Below are positions 35,232 to 44,735 of a DNA stretch of 64,000 bases, in pieces. Position numbers and translations under genes: made by a program. Numbering within the stretch: position 1 is the stretch's first letter; every line of letters starts with the position of its first letter. Under the pieces are notes generated by a model that ran no database searches, had not been told where the DNA came from, and was given only the letters and a program-made list of their open reading frames with translations. Source of the stretch: Treponema sp. Marseille-Q3903 (lineage in GTDB: Bacteria > Spirochaetota > Spirochaetia > Treponematales > Treponemataceae); the NCBI RefSeq assembly GCF_014334335.1, contig NZ_JACSEU010000001.1, positions 2,108,001 to 2,172,000 on the forward strand. The letters run 5' to 3'.

Positions 35232-35263
35232 TTGATATGACATCTCCATATATGTGTTATACT
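35232..35263 (+). promoter_or_regulatory. malQ promoter with extended -10
   Basis: TGTTATACT (extended -10, hexamer at 35258-35263) with a distant TTGATA at 35232. The ATG at 35271 lies 7 bp after the -10, so the mRNA would start at or next to it. Confidence 0.5.
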
Positions 35264-35270
35264 GTTAACT

Positions 35271-37217
35271 ATGAATGAAAATAAATTAACAGGAATATCA
35301 GTTCCTCTCGGTGCACTGTACACGAAGGACAATCAGGTTATTGGAGAATTTCCTGATTTGCAGCCTTTTTGTGATTATTGTAAATCTTGCGGAGTGTCTA
35401 TCATTCAGCTTTTGCCTGTAAACGACACTGGAACTCAAAGTTCACCTTACAGCGGACTTTCAGCTTTTGCTCTTCACCCAATCTATATCCGAATAAAGGA
35501 TATCCCTGAATTTGCAGAAGTTTACAAAAAAAATGAAAAGTTCAAAAATAAATACGACAGTTTTATCGCTGAGAATAAATACTCGCTTCGTTACAATTAC
35601 GACGCAATTTCAAACAGAAAGACGGAACTTCTCAAATTACTCTATGAAGAAACGGAAACCGGCAAAACAGGAAAACCGAGCGACAAGCTTTCAAAGTGGA
35701 TAAAGTCAAATCAATGGGTAAAGACATACGCTGTCTACAAAAACCTAAAATGGAATTACATGCAAGCTTCATGGAAAAGCTGGCACGAAAATGATCAGCA
35801 TAAATCTGAAGAGCAAATACTTGAATTGTGGAATACAAAGGCCTTCAAAAAGGAGCATTTGTTTTTTGTATGGGTTCAAGAGATTGCCGATTCCCAATTT
35901 GAAAAATCTGTTTCATATATAAAAAAAGCCGGCATCTTGCTCAAAGGCGATATGCCTATTTTGATGAATGAAGATTCCTGCGACGTCTGGGCATCGCCGC
36001 TTTACTTTAATCAAGCTCTGCGCGCCGGCTCCCCTTGCGATGGTGAAAATCCTAAAGGTCAAAACTGGGGCTTCCCGATATACAATTGGAAAAACCTCAA
36101 GACTGATGATTACTGCTGGTGGAAAGAAAGACTTTTAAATGCTTCAAAATATTACGATGCATACAGGCTCGACCACATTTTAGGATTTTTTAGAATCTGG
36201 GCAATTCCGGAAAGCGATTCAAATGCATTAAACGGTCACACTGAGCCATATTCTGCAATCAAGAGAGAAACTCTCTATGAACTTGGCTTCGACGATGACA
36301 GAATTCGTTGGTTAAGCCAACCTCACATTCCAACTTCTGCAATAGAAAGAATTACGAACAACTATGACGTTGCAATTCGGATTCTTTCGACTCTGTGTGA
36401 TAGGATTGGCTCTGAAGAATTGTGGCGCTTTACGCCTGCTGTAGAAGGCTCAAAATATATTCAAGGCGCAGATTTGACAGAACTTTGCAGAGCAGAGCAA
36501 GTTCAATCTGTAAAAGAAAAGCTGATTGAATATTGGTCGAACAGGACACTGATCGAAATAAGTAAAAACAAATTTGTTCCTCTTTGGACATATTATAACT
36601 CGACTTCATGGAGCACGCTGAACGATAAGGAAAAAAATGATTTGCAGGCATGTTTTTGCGAGCTAAATTCTAAAAATGAAAAACTTTGGCAAAAACAGGC
36701 GGACGGAATATTTTCTGCTCTGACTAAATCGGTAAAAGGGGTATTTTGCGGCGAAGACTTAGGTGTAAATATAGATTGCGTTCCGACGACAATGGAAAAA
36801 CACAAAATTCTTGGATTGAGAGTAATTCGCTGGTGTCGAGAATGGGCAAAAGATGGGCAACCGTATATCCCGCTCTCTGATTACACCCCACTTTCTGTGG
36901 CGACAACATCCGTTCACGACTCCTCCACAATCCGTCAATGGTGGGCTGACGAACACAGAGAAGAATTTACGCCGGAAATCGCAGAAAAAATCATGAAAGA
37001 AGCAGCTTCATCCGCAAGCATGTGGTTTATTCCGCCGATTCAAGATTTTCTATATATGAACAAAAAATACTGGCTTTCAAATACTACAGATGAGCGAATC
37101 AACGTGCCGGGAACTGTTTCCTATTTCAATTGGACTTACAGGCTTCCTGTTTCACTTGAAGATTTGCTCGAAGATAAAGATTTGATAAATAAAATAAAAA
37201 ATATATCAAAAAGATAA
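35271..37217 (+). CDS. malQ: 4-alpha-glucanotransferase (GH77)
   Basis: 648 residues. Nucleophile in AYRLDHIL (about 299), acid/base in FCGEDLG (about 494), transition-state Asp in SVHDSS (about 548), and the early LPVNDTGTQSSPYSGLSAFA. Longer than the 500-residue bacterial type, near the size of E. coli MalQ. It rearranges alpha-1,4 glucans. It is followed after 14 bp by the giant GH13-like gene, so the two act on the same polymer. Confidence 0.93.
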   Translation: MNENKLTGISVPLGALYTKDNQVIGEFPDLQPFCDYCKSCGVSIIQLLPVNDTGTQSSPYSGLSAFALHPIYIRIKDIPEFAEVYKKNEKFKNKYDSFIAENKYSLRYNYDAISNRKTELLKLLYEETETGKTGKPSDKLSKWIKSNQWVKTYAVYKNLKWNYMQASWKSWHENDQHKSEEQILELWNTKAFKKEHLFFVWVQEIADSQFEKSVSYIKKAGILLKGDMPILMNEDSCDVWASPLYFNQALRAGSPCDGENPKGQNWGFPIYNWKNLKTDDYCWWKERLLNASKYYDAYRLDHILGFFRIWAIPESDSNALNGHTEPYSAIKRETLYELGFDDDRIRWLSQPHIPTSAIERITNNYDVAIRILSTLCDRIGSEELWRFTPAVEGSKYIQGADLTELCRAEQVQSVKEKLIEYWSNRTLIEISKNKFVPLWTYYNSTSWSTLNDKEKNDLQACFCELNSKNEKLWQKQADGIFSALTKSVKGVFCGEDLGVNIDCVPTTMEKHKILGLRVIRWCREWAKDGQPYIPLSDYTPLSVATTSVHDSSTIRQWWADEHREEFTPEIAEKIMKEAASSASMWFIPPIQDFLYMNKKYWLSNTTDERINVPGTVSYFNWTYRLPVSLEDLLEDKDLINKIKNISKR

Positions 37218-37231
37218 GGTTAGGTAAAAGA

Positions 37232-40200
37232 ATGCGACTCTCGTACAATGAATTTCATGTCTCAAAAAAAATCCGTGATTTGTGCAGTTTTGATGAAGGA
37301 CTTTTTGCTTCTTCAGGAAACGTTGTTTTTGCAAATTTGAAAAACGTCCGCGAATTCCAACTTTTGATAAACAATGTATTTAAATCGCGTGGAGAAGAAA
37401 ACAAAAAGCTTTCTGCTGGTCAACTCAATGCAATGGGGCTTATTGACGAAATTCTTCACATGGTTTGTATGATTTATCGCCGCGACAAAGTTCCTTCATT
37501 TATGAAAGACTTGCTTTCAAACCTCGATAAAGAATTCGGGCGAGAAAATATGGATGCATTCTTTCTCGATTTTATGAAGGAATTTCCGCCTGTTGAAGTT
37601 TACAAAGGAAAATGCACTTCGGAACAATATCTAAACAGAGTTGCAGTTGAGCCTAACACAGGAGCTGAACGCACAAACCGTGAACAGACTCTCGAAGAAC
37701 TTATTCTTCTTCACCTTGCAAACGAAAACCCTGCATTCAAACCTTTCATAATCATGTTTGATGAAGTGGAAGTTGCAAAAAATAAGCTATATGCAAAAAC
37801 TTGGGCGAGCATTCAAAAGTTTTCCAAGACAAAACCTTTTTTTGGTCCGTTCAACAACGACATAATAAATGTTTTGCGCGAGCCTTATATGTTCGCTCCG
37901 TACAGCCTGAAAGGTCAGCTTGAATACATCTTGAAATACTGGACTTCGATTTTCCCTGAAGGTTGGCTAAAAAAACTTCTTGCAGGAATGGATACAATTT
38001 CCGAAGAAGAAAAAGCTTCATGGCGCGGATTTGGAAGCGGAGAGTTGCCTGACATGTTGCCTTATTCTTTTGAGAACTTGATGAACGAATATGAGCGCTT
38101 CAGTGCAGACGCTTCATGGATGCCGAACGTAATTTTGATGGCAAAAACCGTCCTTGTCTGGCTAGACCAACTCACAAAGCAATACGGTTATCAAATCACA
38201 AGGCTCGACCAGATTCCCGACGCAGAGCTCGATCGATTACGTGACGAAGGTTTTACAGGATTATGGCTGATTGGGTTGTGGGAACGAAGCAAAGCCAGCA
38301 AACGGATCAAACAGATTTGCGGAAATCCTGAAGCTGCAGCGTCTGCATATTCCCTTTATGACTACAATATTGCGCAAAATATAGGTGGCTGGGACGCTCT
38401 TTCAAATTTGCGTCAGCGGCTTTGGCAGAGAGGAATAAGACTTGCTTCCGACATGGTTCCGAATCACACAGGAATGGACGGAGAATGGGTGATAAATCAT
38501 CCTGACCGCTTTATTCAAAGGCGAGACAATCCTTTCCCTCAGTATACATACAACGGAGAAAATCTTTCGCAGGACTCAAGAGTTGGAGTTTACCTTGAAG
38601 ACCATTATTACTCCCGAGAAGACTGCTCTGTAGTTTTTAAGCGAGTAGACAATCAAACAGGCGACACACGCTATATTTACCACGGAAACGACGGAACAGG
38701 ACTGCCGTGGAACGACACAGCTCAGATTGATTTTTTGAATCCTGAAGCTCGAGAAGCTGTCATGCAGGAGATTCTCCACGTTGCAAGAAATTTCCCAATA
38801 ATCCGTTTTGACGCTGCAATGGTTCTTGCCAAAAAGTCTATCCGCCGACTCTGGTATCCTGAACCGGGACATGGAGGAGACATCGCAACACGCTCCGAAA
38901 CAGGTTTGAGCACGCAGCAGTTTAATGCGGCAATTCCGAACGAATTCTGGCGTGAAGTTGTAGATAGAGTCGCAAAAGAGTGCCCAGATACTTTGCTGCT
39001 CGCAGAAGCATTCTGGATGATGGAAGGCTACTTTGTTAGAACTTTAGGAATGCACCGCGTTTACAACTCGGCATTCATGAACATGCTGAAAAAAGAAGAG
39101 AACCAAAAATATCGCGATACCGTAAAAAATACAATCACTTTTGATCCACAAATTCTTAAGCGTTACGTAAACTTTATGAACAACCCTGATGAAGAAACGG
39201 CGATTGCACAGTTTGGTGACAACGACAAGTATTTTGGCGTATGTACATTGATGATAACTATGCCGGGTCTTCCGATGTTTGGTCATGGTCAGATTGAAGG
39301 TTTCACTGAAAAATACGGTATGGAATATACAAAAGCATACAAAGACGAAAAACCAAACCAATATCTTGTAGACCGCCACTGGCATGACATCTTCCCACTT
39401 ATGAAAAAGCGTTATCTTTTCAGTGGGGTTGAAAATTTCTTGTTTTTCGATTTGTGGGAAGACGGTCATGTAAACGAAAACGTCTTTGCATATTCAAATG
39501 GAGCCGGAAACGAACGCTCAGTTGTATTCTACAACAATAAGTACGAACAGGCACACGGATGGATAAAACAGTCAGACCCATACGCAGTAAAAACCGGAAA
39601 AGGCGACGAAATTGTGATGATGACAAAATCGATTTCCGAAGGTCTCAACCTAACAGCTGAAGAAGACAAATATTGTATTTTCCAGGAACACAAAAGCCGT
39701 CGGTGGTTTATCAGAAAGAGCAGAGATATCTGTGAAAAAGGTTTGTTCATAATGCTCAACGGTTTTGAATACCAAGTATTTATCAACGTTCAGCAGATAC
39801 AAGACACTCCTGACCACAGATATAAAACTTTGTGCGATTTTTTGAATGGAACAGGATGTGAAGATATTGAAACCGCTATGCAGGAATTGCTCTACAAGGA
39901 TTTGTATTACGCGCTTAATGCATTTGCAAAAAATGCGCTCATTCCGATTGTAAAGGAATTCAATCTCACTGATAAAACTGAAGTTTCTGAAGAAAATAAA
40001 GATTCTTCAAAAAAAGCAAAAAAGACACTTCCTCACAAAGTAAACGTAAAGGAAATCTCTGAAATTCTTAAAGATTCAGAACAAAGCGCTATCGATTTCT
40101 TTGATACCGCTCAAAGATTTTCTTCATACAAAACAGATTCAAAAAAGCAGTACACATTGTTCAAAAACAGGGTAACTATGCTTGCAAAAGTTCACAATGC

Positions 40201-40909
40201 AGATTTACTCAAAAATCCTACGGATATACAAAAAGCGCTTTTGAAAGCCGCAGATGTACAGACATTTACAAAGCTCATAATTCAATCTGATTGTACGATT
40301 GAACTTCCTCTTTTGTTGTGGGCATTCATTGGAGATTATGCGGAAAATGGCTGTGCTATTGAGTGGAATTTTGCGCGCAAGTTCAACGAATATCTTGGCA
40401 GTGAAAAACTTACATCAAAAGACAATCGATATGCTTTTCAAAAATTATTCATGATTGCAGATGTGGCAAAAAGAGCGAGCGCATTGAAAAGTGAAAAAGA
40501 AAAATCATTTGAAATCGCAAGAACTCTTGTTCAGGGCAGATACGCTGGAATATTGAGCGGCGCTAACAATTTCAACAATGTATGTTGGTTCAATAAAGAA
40601 ATTCTTGAAATCAGCCTGAATGTTACAACAATGTTTTTAGCTCTAAATGCAAAGGAATCTGATTTTGCTGATGTGCTTAAGCTCTACAAATCGTTGTGTG
40701 CTGCAAAATTAAAAGCGGCATACAAGTGTGAGCTGTTCGTAAAAGAATTTGATCATATTGAGAAAAAGGCTTCAGATAAAAAAAGCGTAAAAAAGACAAC
40801 CGCCAAAAAGCCAACTGTCAAAAAGGCAGCTGCCAAAAAGCAAAATACAAAAAACTCAAAGGACGAAAAAGCAAAGGATAAAAAAGCAAAAGTAAAAAAG
40901 ACAAAATAA
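37232..40909 (+). CDS. Giant GH13-like alpha-amylase family protein with lysine-rich tail
   Basis: 1225 residues. A helical N-terminal region (1-330) of unknown role, a GH13-type barrel (about 335-700) with MVPNHTGMDG, nucleophile Asp in IRFDAAMVL (about 524), Glu in LLLAEAFW (about 589), and a divergent third-Asp region (QFGDNDKYFG, about 660), then 470 further residues of helical sequence. The last 50 residues are a run of Lys, Ala and Thr (KKTTAKKPTVKKAAAKK), like a histone H1 tail. It forms an operon with malQ. Substrate is likely an alpha-glucan; the specific activity is not predictable. Confidence 0.8.
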   Translation: MRLSYNEFHVSKKIRDLCSFDEGLFASSGNVVFANLKNVREFQLLINNVFKSRGEENKKLSAGQLNAMGLIDEILHMVCMIYRRDKVPSFMKDLLSNLDKEFGRENMDAFFLDFMKEFPPVEVYKGKCTSEQYLNRVAVEPNTGAERTNREQTLEELILLHLANENPAFKPFIIMFDEVEVAKNKLYAKTWASIQKFSKTKPFFGPFNNDIINVLREPYMFAPYSLKGQLEYILKYWTSIFPEGWLKKLLAGMDTISEEEKASWRGFGSGELPDMLPYSFENLMNEYERFSADASWMPNVILMAKTVLVWLDQLTKQYGYQITRLDQIPDAELDRLRDEGFTGLWLIGLWERSKASKRIKQICGNPEAAASAYSLYDYNIAQNIGGWDALSNLRQRLWQRGIRLASDMVPNHTGMDGEWVINHPDRFIQRRDNPFPQYTYNGENLSQDSRVGVYLEDHYYSREDCSVVFKRVDNQTGDTRYIYHGNDGTGLPWNDTAQIDFLNPEAREAVMQEILHVARNFPIIRFDAAMVLAKKSIRRLWYPEPGHGGDIATRSETGLSTQQFNAAIPNEFWREVVDRVAKECPDTLLLAEAFWMMEGYFVRTLGMHRVYNSAFMNMLKKEENQKYRDTVKNTITFDPQILKRYVNFMNNPDEETAIAQFGDNDKYFGVCTLMITMPGLPMFGHGQIEGFTEKYGMEYTKAYKDEKPNQYLVDRHWHDIFPLMKKRYLFSGVENFLFFDLWEDGHVNENVFAYSNGAGNERSVVFYNNKYEQAHGWIKQSDPYAVKTGKGDEIVMMTKSISEGLNLTAEEDKYCIFQEHKSRRWFIRKSRDICEKGLFIMLNGFEYQVFINVQQIQDTPDHRYKTLCDFLNGTGCEDIETAMQELLYKDLYYALNAFAKNALIPIVKEFNLTDKTEVSEENKDSSKKAKKTLPHKVNVKEISEILKDSEQSAIDFFDTAQRFSSYKTDSKKQYTLFKNRVTMLAKVHNADLLKNPTDIQKALLKAADVQTFTKLIIQSDCTIELPLLLWAFIGDYAENGCAIEWNFARKFNEYLGSEKLTSKDNRYAFQKLFMIADVAKRASALKSEKEKSFEIARTLVQGRYAGILSGANNFNNVCWFNKEILEISLNVTTMFLALNAKESDFADVLKLYKSLCAAKLKAAYKCELFVKEFDHIEKKASDKKSVKKTTAKKPTVKKAAAKKQNTKNSKDEKAKDKKAKVKKTK

Positions 40910-40955
40910 TTTATTTGCCGCCGCAAATTTAAACTTTTTTTGCAGGCGGCAAATA
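40909..40955. terminator. Bidirectional terminator between converging genes
   Basis: Arms TTATTTGCCGCC and GGCGGCAAATAA around a 20-bp loop. Lies between the GH13-like gene and the - strand threonine-synthase-like gene. Confidence 0.7.
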
Positions 40956-40983
40956 AACTCGACTGATGAACTTATTGCATTTA

Positions 40984-42288
40984 TCAAAGTGATTTAATGA
41001 TTTCTTTTAGTTTATTGCTGTCGGTTGCCGATGGCTTGTTTAGTGCAAAAGGCTTCATTGCAGATGCAATCTCCGGGGTAGCTTCAGGAGATTCGCCAAT
41101 CACGTGGCGGCAATAGTCAGCAGAAAGAGACGGATGATTGTATGCCATCAAGACAAATGTACCTTCATCCTCATACATGTTATGCTCATTTTCTTTTATA
41201 ACAGCATACGCAGAAGCTGTTCCAGGATCCGCAAAAACTCCGTACTTCATGTACAATTCTTTTGCAGCTTTTTCACGTTTGCGTTCGTCTATTTCTGTCG
41301 GGAATACAAAGTTTCGCATCATCAATTCATTGTGTCCAAAGAATGATTCAAGGCGCTCGAGGTTTGCAGGAATTGCAGGATTCGCATCACCGCGTTTATT
41401 CATATCTACGACAGAGTCAAGCACAACAGGCATTCCGGCAGGATTGCGACAAAATTCGATTGTGCTCGGAACATAAAACCCGTTTACAGGAAGTGCAAAT
41501 CGCCAGCTGTAAAGACCTGCCATCAGAGTTCCGTAGTTTCCTGCATCCATTGCATAGAAAATATCGCCATTGACTTTACTTTTAATTTGAGCGAATGAAT
41601 ACGGAAAGAAAAAAATCTGGCTTAGCAGACGACATACGTTAGTTGTATTTGCAACTGTAAGTCCGTATTTTTCAACAAACTCTTTATCTGCAAAAACTTT
41701 ACTGATTTCAGCTTTTATCTCGGCTTCAGTTCCTTCCATTTCTATCGGATAAATATTTCCACCGTTCCATGCAAGGCTCTCTTGATCAAGTCCACGAACA
41801 GTTCCCTTTTTGTATACAAGAACAGCCTTGATATTTTTCTTTCCCTTAAGAATTCTTGAAAGAAGCGCTCCAATGCCGCCGTGTGTAAAATTAAGAAAGA
41901 TTGCTTTTCCGCCGTTGAGCTGAAGTGTCGCTTCAAGATAAGAACAGAGATATGAAACGCCATAATCACGGTGATATCCGGTAAATCCGTGATAGAGCTC
42001 CATCAGAAATAACTTATCATCAAGCTGGCGAACTTTTGGCTCTACAGGGAACGCTTTTGTCGCAATAGTTTCACAAATAATTGGAGAAAATTCATCTTTA
42101 ATCAACGCAGAAGTAAGAGCACCTGCAATAGAAGTAAAAGGTGTATTCTCATTGATATAGTAGATCCAGCGACGAAGATCTTCTATCATGCTCGGGACAA
42201 AAACTCCGCCGTCATCGGGAATACAGTCTCTGACTGCCTTAGAAAAACTTACTGTTAAATCACTATTTCGAGTACTAGTAAATTGCAT
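40984..42288 (-). CDS. Threonine-synthase-like protein lacking the PLP lysine
   Basis: 434 residues collinear with ThrC: the opening MQFTSTRNSDLTVSFSKAV, MELYHGFTGYHRDYG aligning with the ELFHGPTLAFKDFG region, a MDAGNYGTLMAGL stretch at the phosphate loop, and the late HPSLSADY. The Schiff-base Lys of FKD is Arg (107) in HRD, and SGDTG is replaced by THGGIG. It therefore should not work as a classical PLP enzyme. It may be a regulatory or binding paralogue. It is next to argR in the same direction, but the 83-bp gap makes an operon uncertain. Confidence 0.8.
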   Translation of the reverse strand: MQFTSTRNSDLTVSFSKAVRDCIPDDGGVFVPSMIEDLRRWIYYINENTPFTSIAGALTSALIKDEFSPIICETIATKAFPVEPKVRQLDDKLFLMELYHGFTGYHRDYGVSYLCSYLEATLQLNGGKAIFLNFTHGGIGALLSRILKGKKNIKAVLVYKKGTVRGLDQESLAWNGGNIYPIEMEGTEAEIKAEISKVFADKEFVEKYGLTVANTTNVCRLLSQIFFFPYSFAQIKSKVNGDIFYAMDAGNYGTLMAGLYSWRFALPVNGFYVPSTIEFCRNPAGMPVVLDSVVDMNKRGDANPAIPANLERLESFFGHNELMMRNFVFPTEIDERKREKAAKELYMKYGVFADPGTASAYAVIKENEHNMYEDEGTFVLMAYNHPSLSADYCRHVIGESPEATPEIASAMKPFALNKPSATDSNKLKEIIKSL

Positions 42289-42371
42289 ATTATAACCCTA
42301 CCCTAAAAAAATAAATATAACAATATTTTATACTAAAAAAACTAATTTTAACTGTAAAAACTCATCGAAAA

Positions 42372-42842
42372 TCAATCTTCAAGACCTGGGATATGTTTTT
42401 TTAGCTTTTTCATAAACTCGTCACCTGAAACGCCTTCTTTGATACAAGCAAACATGCAGTTATCACCGGCAACAGTTCCGAGCACTTCATCCATATTTAA
42501 ATTGTCGAGGGCATTACAAACTGTGTTTGCATGACCGGAGAACGTTTTAATCACTACGATATTACCACTAAAATCGATGCTGACATAACCGCGCAAAAAA
42601 TCCTGTACGTAAATCGCTTCGCTTTCAGCATTTTCTCCTTCTCCAGGAAGAGCATACATGTACCCGTTTTGTCCGTCTGGCACTTTTGCAACTTTTAGCA
42701 ACTTCAGATCTCGGCTTAAAGTTGCCTGCGTTACATCGTAACCTTCTTTAAGCAATAAGGACTGAAGATCATCTTGGCTTTCAATTGTGTTATTTTTGAT
42801 AAGATTTTTGATTGCCTTAAGACGTGACTGTCGTTCTTTCAT
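42372..42842 (-). CDS. argR: Arginine repressor
   Basis: 156 residues. N-terminal winged helix (RLKAIKNLIKNN, VTQATLSRDLKLLKVAKV) and a C-terminal oligomerisation/arginine-binding part with GTVAGDNCMFACIKEG, where the GD-containing motif contacts arginine. Family length is 150-160. AT-rich repeats upstream (TATACTATAAATATAC) might be ARG boxes for autoregulation, but I cannot confirm that. Confidence 0.92.
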   Translation of the reverse strand: MKERQSRLKAIKNLIKNNTIESQDDLQSLLLKEGYDVTQATLSRDLKLLKVAKVPDGQNGYMYALPGEGENAESEAIYVQDFLRGYVSIDFSGNIVVIKTFSGHANTVCNALDNLNMDEVLGTVAGDNCMFACIKEGVSGDEFMKKLKKHIPGLED

Positions 42843-42966
42843 TTTCCTCTATCATCCTCTGTTAAATTGCATAAATATACTATAAATATACTTTTTTTTG
42901 TATAAAATTGCAAGAAATAAAGACTTTTTGAAGTGTAAATGAAAATCGGTTTCAGATTAAAGACTA

Positions 42967-44646
42967 TCAATAACCGTCCGACATCTCTCGGTTAGCGTCT
43001 TTTTTGCAAAGCTCATCATAGACAAGCGAACGCCTGCGCAAATCTTCTTTAAGCGTCTTTGGGAATGGCATGTTGCGCCAGAAAATTCCACGAACATCTT
43101 TATCAAGACGCTGAACACCTGAAGACTCCTTTGTCATCCATAAGATGTAGTCTTCTATAAAGAATTCTTTTAAATCGCCTTTAAGCTTGAGTTGTTCAAC
43201 ATGCTGATAATACTGCCCGGTAAGACCTTCTTCCATCCAGTAGTATGATGCCTTTTCCTTTGCAACTTGCCATCGCAAATCGGCAACAGCAGTAAGGACA
43301 GCAATCTTCAAATCTTTTGGATACATTGGAACTACAATACGTCCGCGGCTCGTTACACGGTTGTACCTGTCGAACGGTTCCCAGCAAAACCCTCTGTCAC
43401 CGTATGTAGGAACAAGAAGAACATAAGGCACAATCCTGTTAGGAATATTTTTATGTATACGCTGAAAAGCACCTGGGTCTAGCGATTCAACCCAACGAAG
43501 CACATCTATTACATTTTCACGAGAACCGGTGCCGCGTTCCGTACAATGATAAAATTCGCGTGTAAAAATCGGGAACTGATTACCGCGTCGCCCGATTGTC
43601 ATTTTTGCCATCTGTCGGACAGTTTCAAACTCAATTTTGACAGCTTCAGTATCATTTGTAGCAGCTACAGTGGTGCCGCTCGCATTTATCTTGTTTTCAA
43701 GGCTGTTGAACGTTTCTTTAGATTCCTTAAACTCCTCGAACACTTTTGAAAGTTCTTTGTCATTTTTAGAGAGCCTGTGAAGAAGCGCTGTTATATCTGA
43801 CAGAGACCTTCGTTGCATTTCGGAATAACCTTGTCTGTGAGGTTCAAGCCCAAGAATTGTCTGATGGTCACAAAGATCGTCAATCTTATTTTTGAGTTCA
43901 GCTTCGAGCATGCTTCTTTCATTTTCTTTTATGCTCAAAAGATTTTCAGCGCTCTGCAATTTACCGGAATTTTTAGACTGAAGCTGCATAAGCCTAATCT
44001 GCTCTGCTGATGCAGCCTGATCCGGAGTCATGTTTACAGTTTTTGTCTGGCGCTTTTCATCTGTTGCAGAATTTCCCATTCTCCCTGATGCAATCTCATT
44101 AAACCATTCATCGACATAAAGAATCGGTTCTCTTTCAATGTTCTCTACAAATATTTTTGAAAAAAATTCTTTTGATTCTTGTTTAAACAAAGACGGCAAA
44201 AGAACTCCAAAACGCACAAGCATTCTCTTAGGCATCGGGACGTTCGGATTGTTCATTTTTCCAACCATGCCGCGCAAAAGTTCCCAGTAAGCTGTCACAA
44301 TCTGCTGACGGTAAACAGCACGGTCTTTAGGATCCTGACACGTAAGATACTTTGATAAAACTTGATGGACGCGCTGCGCAGACTGATTTTCACCGGTAAG
44401 TGCAATTTTATAATATTTTGTATCATTGAATACATCAGATGGAGTATCATTTGTAAACTTAGTTATCGGCGCAAATTCTTTTACAGACAAATCTACATTG
44501 TGAATCGATTTTTTCTTAGAGCTTTGCTCATCATCCATAGGTTCAGAATTTTTACTAAAAGAAAGTTCTAATGCTGACTGATTTGTATAATTTTCAGCAG
44601 ATGACAAAATTGCTGCGATATCCGGATCTAATTCTTCACTCATCAA
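42967..44646 (-). CDS. Conserved-looking spirochaete protein of unknown function
   Basis: 559 residues, no signal or membrane segment. Acidic N-terminus (MSEELDPDIAAIL), coiled-coil middle (about 215-330, EQIRLMQLQSKNSGKL onward), and a compact C-terminal domain with WEPFDRYNRVTSRGRIVVPM and LTAVADLRWQVAKEKASYYW. Looks structural or regulatory. No family recognised. Confidence 0.6.
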   Translation of the reverse strand: MMSEELDPDIAAILSSAENYTNQSALELSFSKNSEPMDDEQSSKKKSIHNVDLSVKEFAPITKFTNDTPSDVFNDTKYYKIALTGENQSAQRVHQVLSKYLTCQDPKDRAVYRQQIVTAYWELLRGMVGKMNNPNVPMPKRMLVRFGVLLPSLFKQESKEFFSKIFVENIEREPILYVDEWFNEIASGRMGNSATDEKRQTKTVNMTPDQAASAEQIRLMQLQSKNSGKLQSAENLLSIKENERSMLEAELKNKIDDLCDHQTILGLEPHRQGYSEMQRRSLSDITALLHRLSKNDKELSKVFEEFKESKETFNSLENKINASGTTVAATNDTEAVKIEFETVRQMAKMTIGRRGNQFPIFTREFYHCTERGTGSRENVIDVLRWVESLDPGAFQRIHKNIPNRIVPYVLLVPTYGDRGFCWEPFDRYNRVTSRGRIVVPMYPKDLKIAVLTAVADLRWQVAKEKASYYWMEEGLTGQYYQHVEQLKLKGDLKEFFIEDYILWMTKESSGVQRLDKDVRGIFWRNMPFPKTLKEDLRRRSLVYDELCKKDANREMSDGY

Positions 44647-44735
44647 TAATCTCCCAATATGTAGTACATTGAATTATATTCCATAAACCCCTTATTCGCA
44701 ATAACGAAGAGAATTTTAATTTGCCGTATTTTAAA

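Noticed and set aside
42289-42371. A riboswitch before the threonine-synthase-like gene
   Set aside because: The 83-bp gap is AT-rich without conserved stems or a terminator.
42840-42920. ARG boxes upstream of argR
   Set aside because: Only AT-rich partial symmetry (TATAC repeats); too weak against the background to call.
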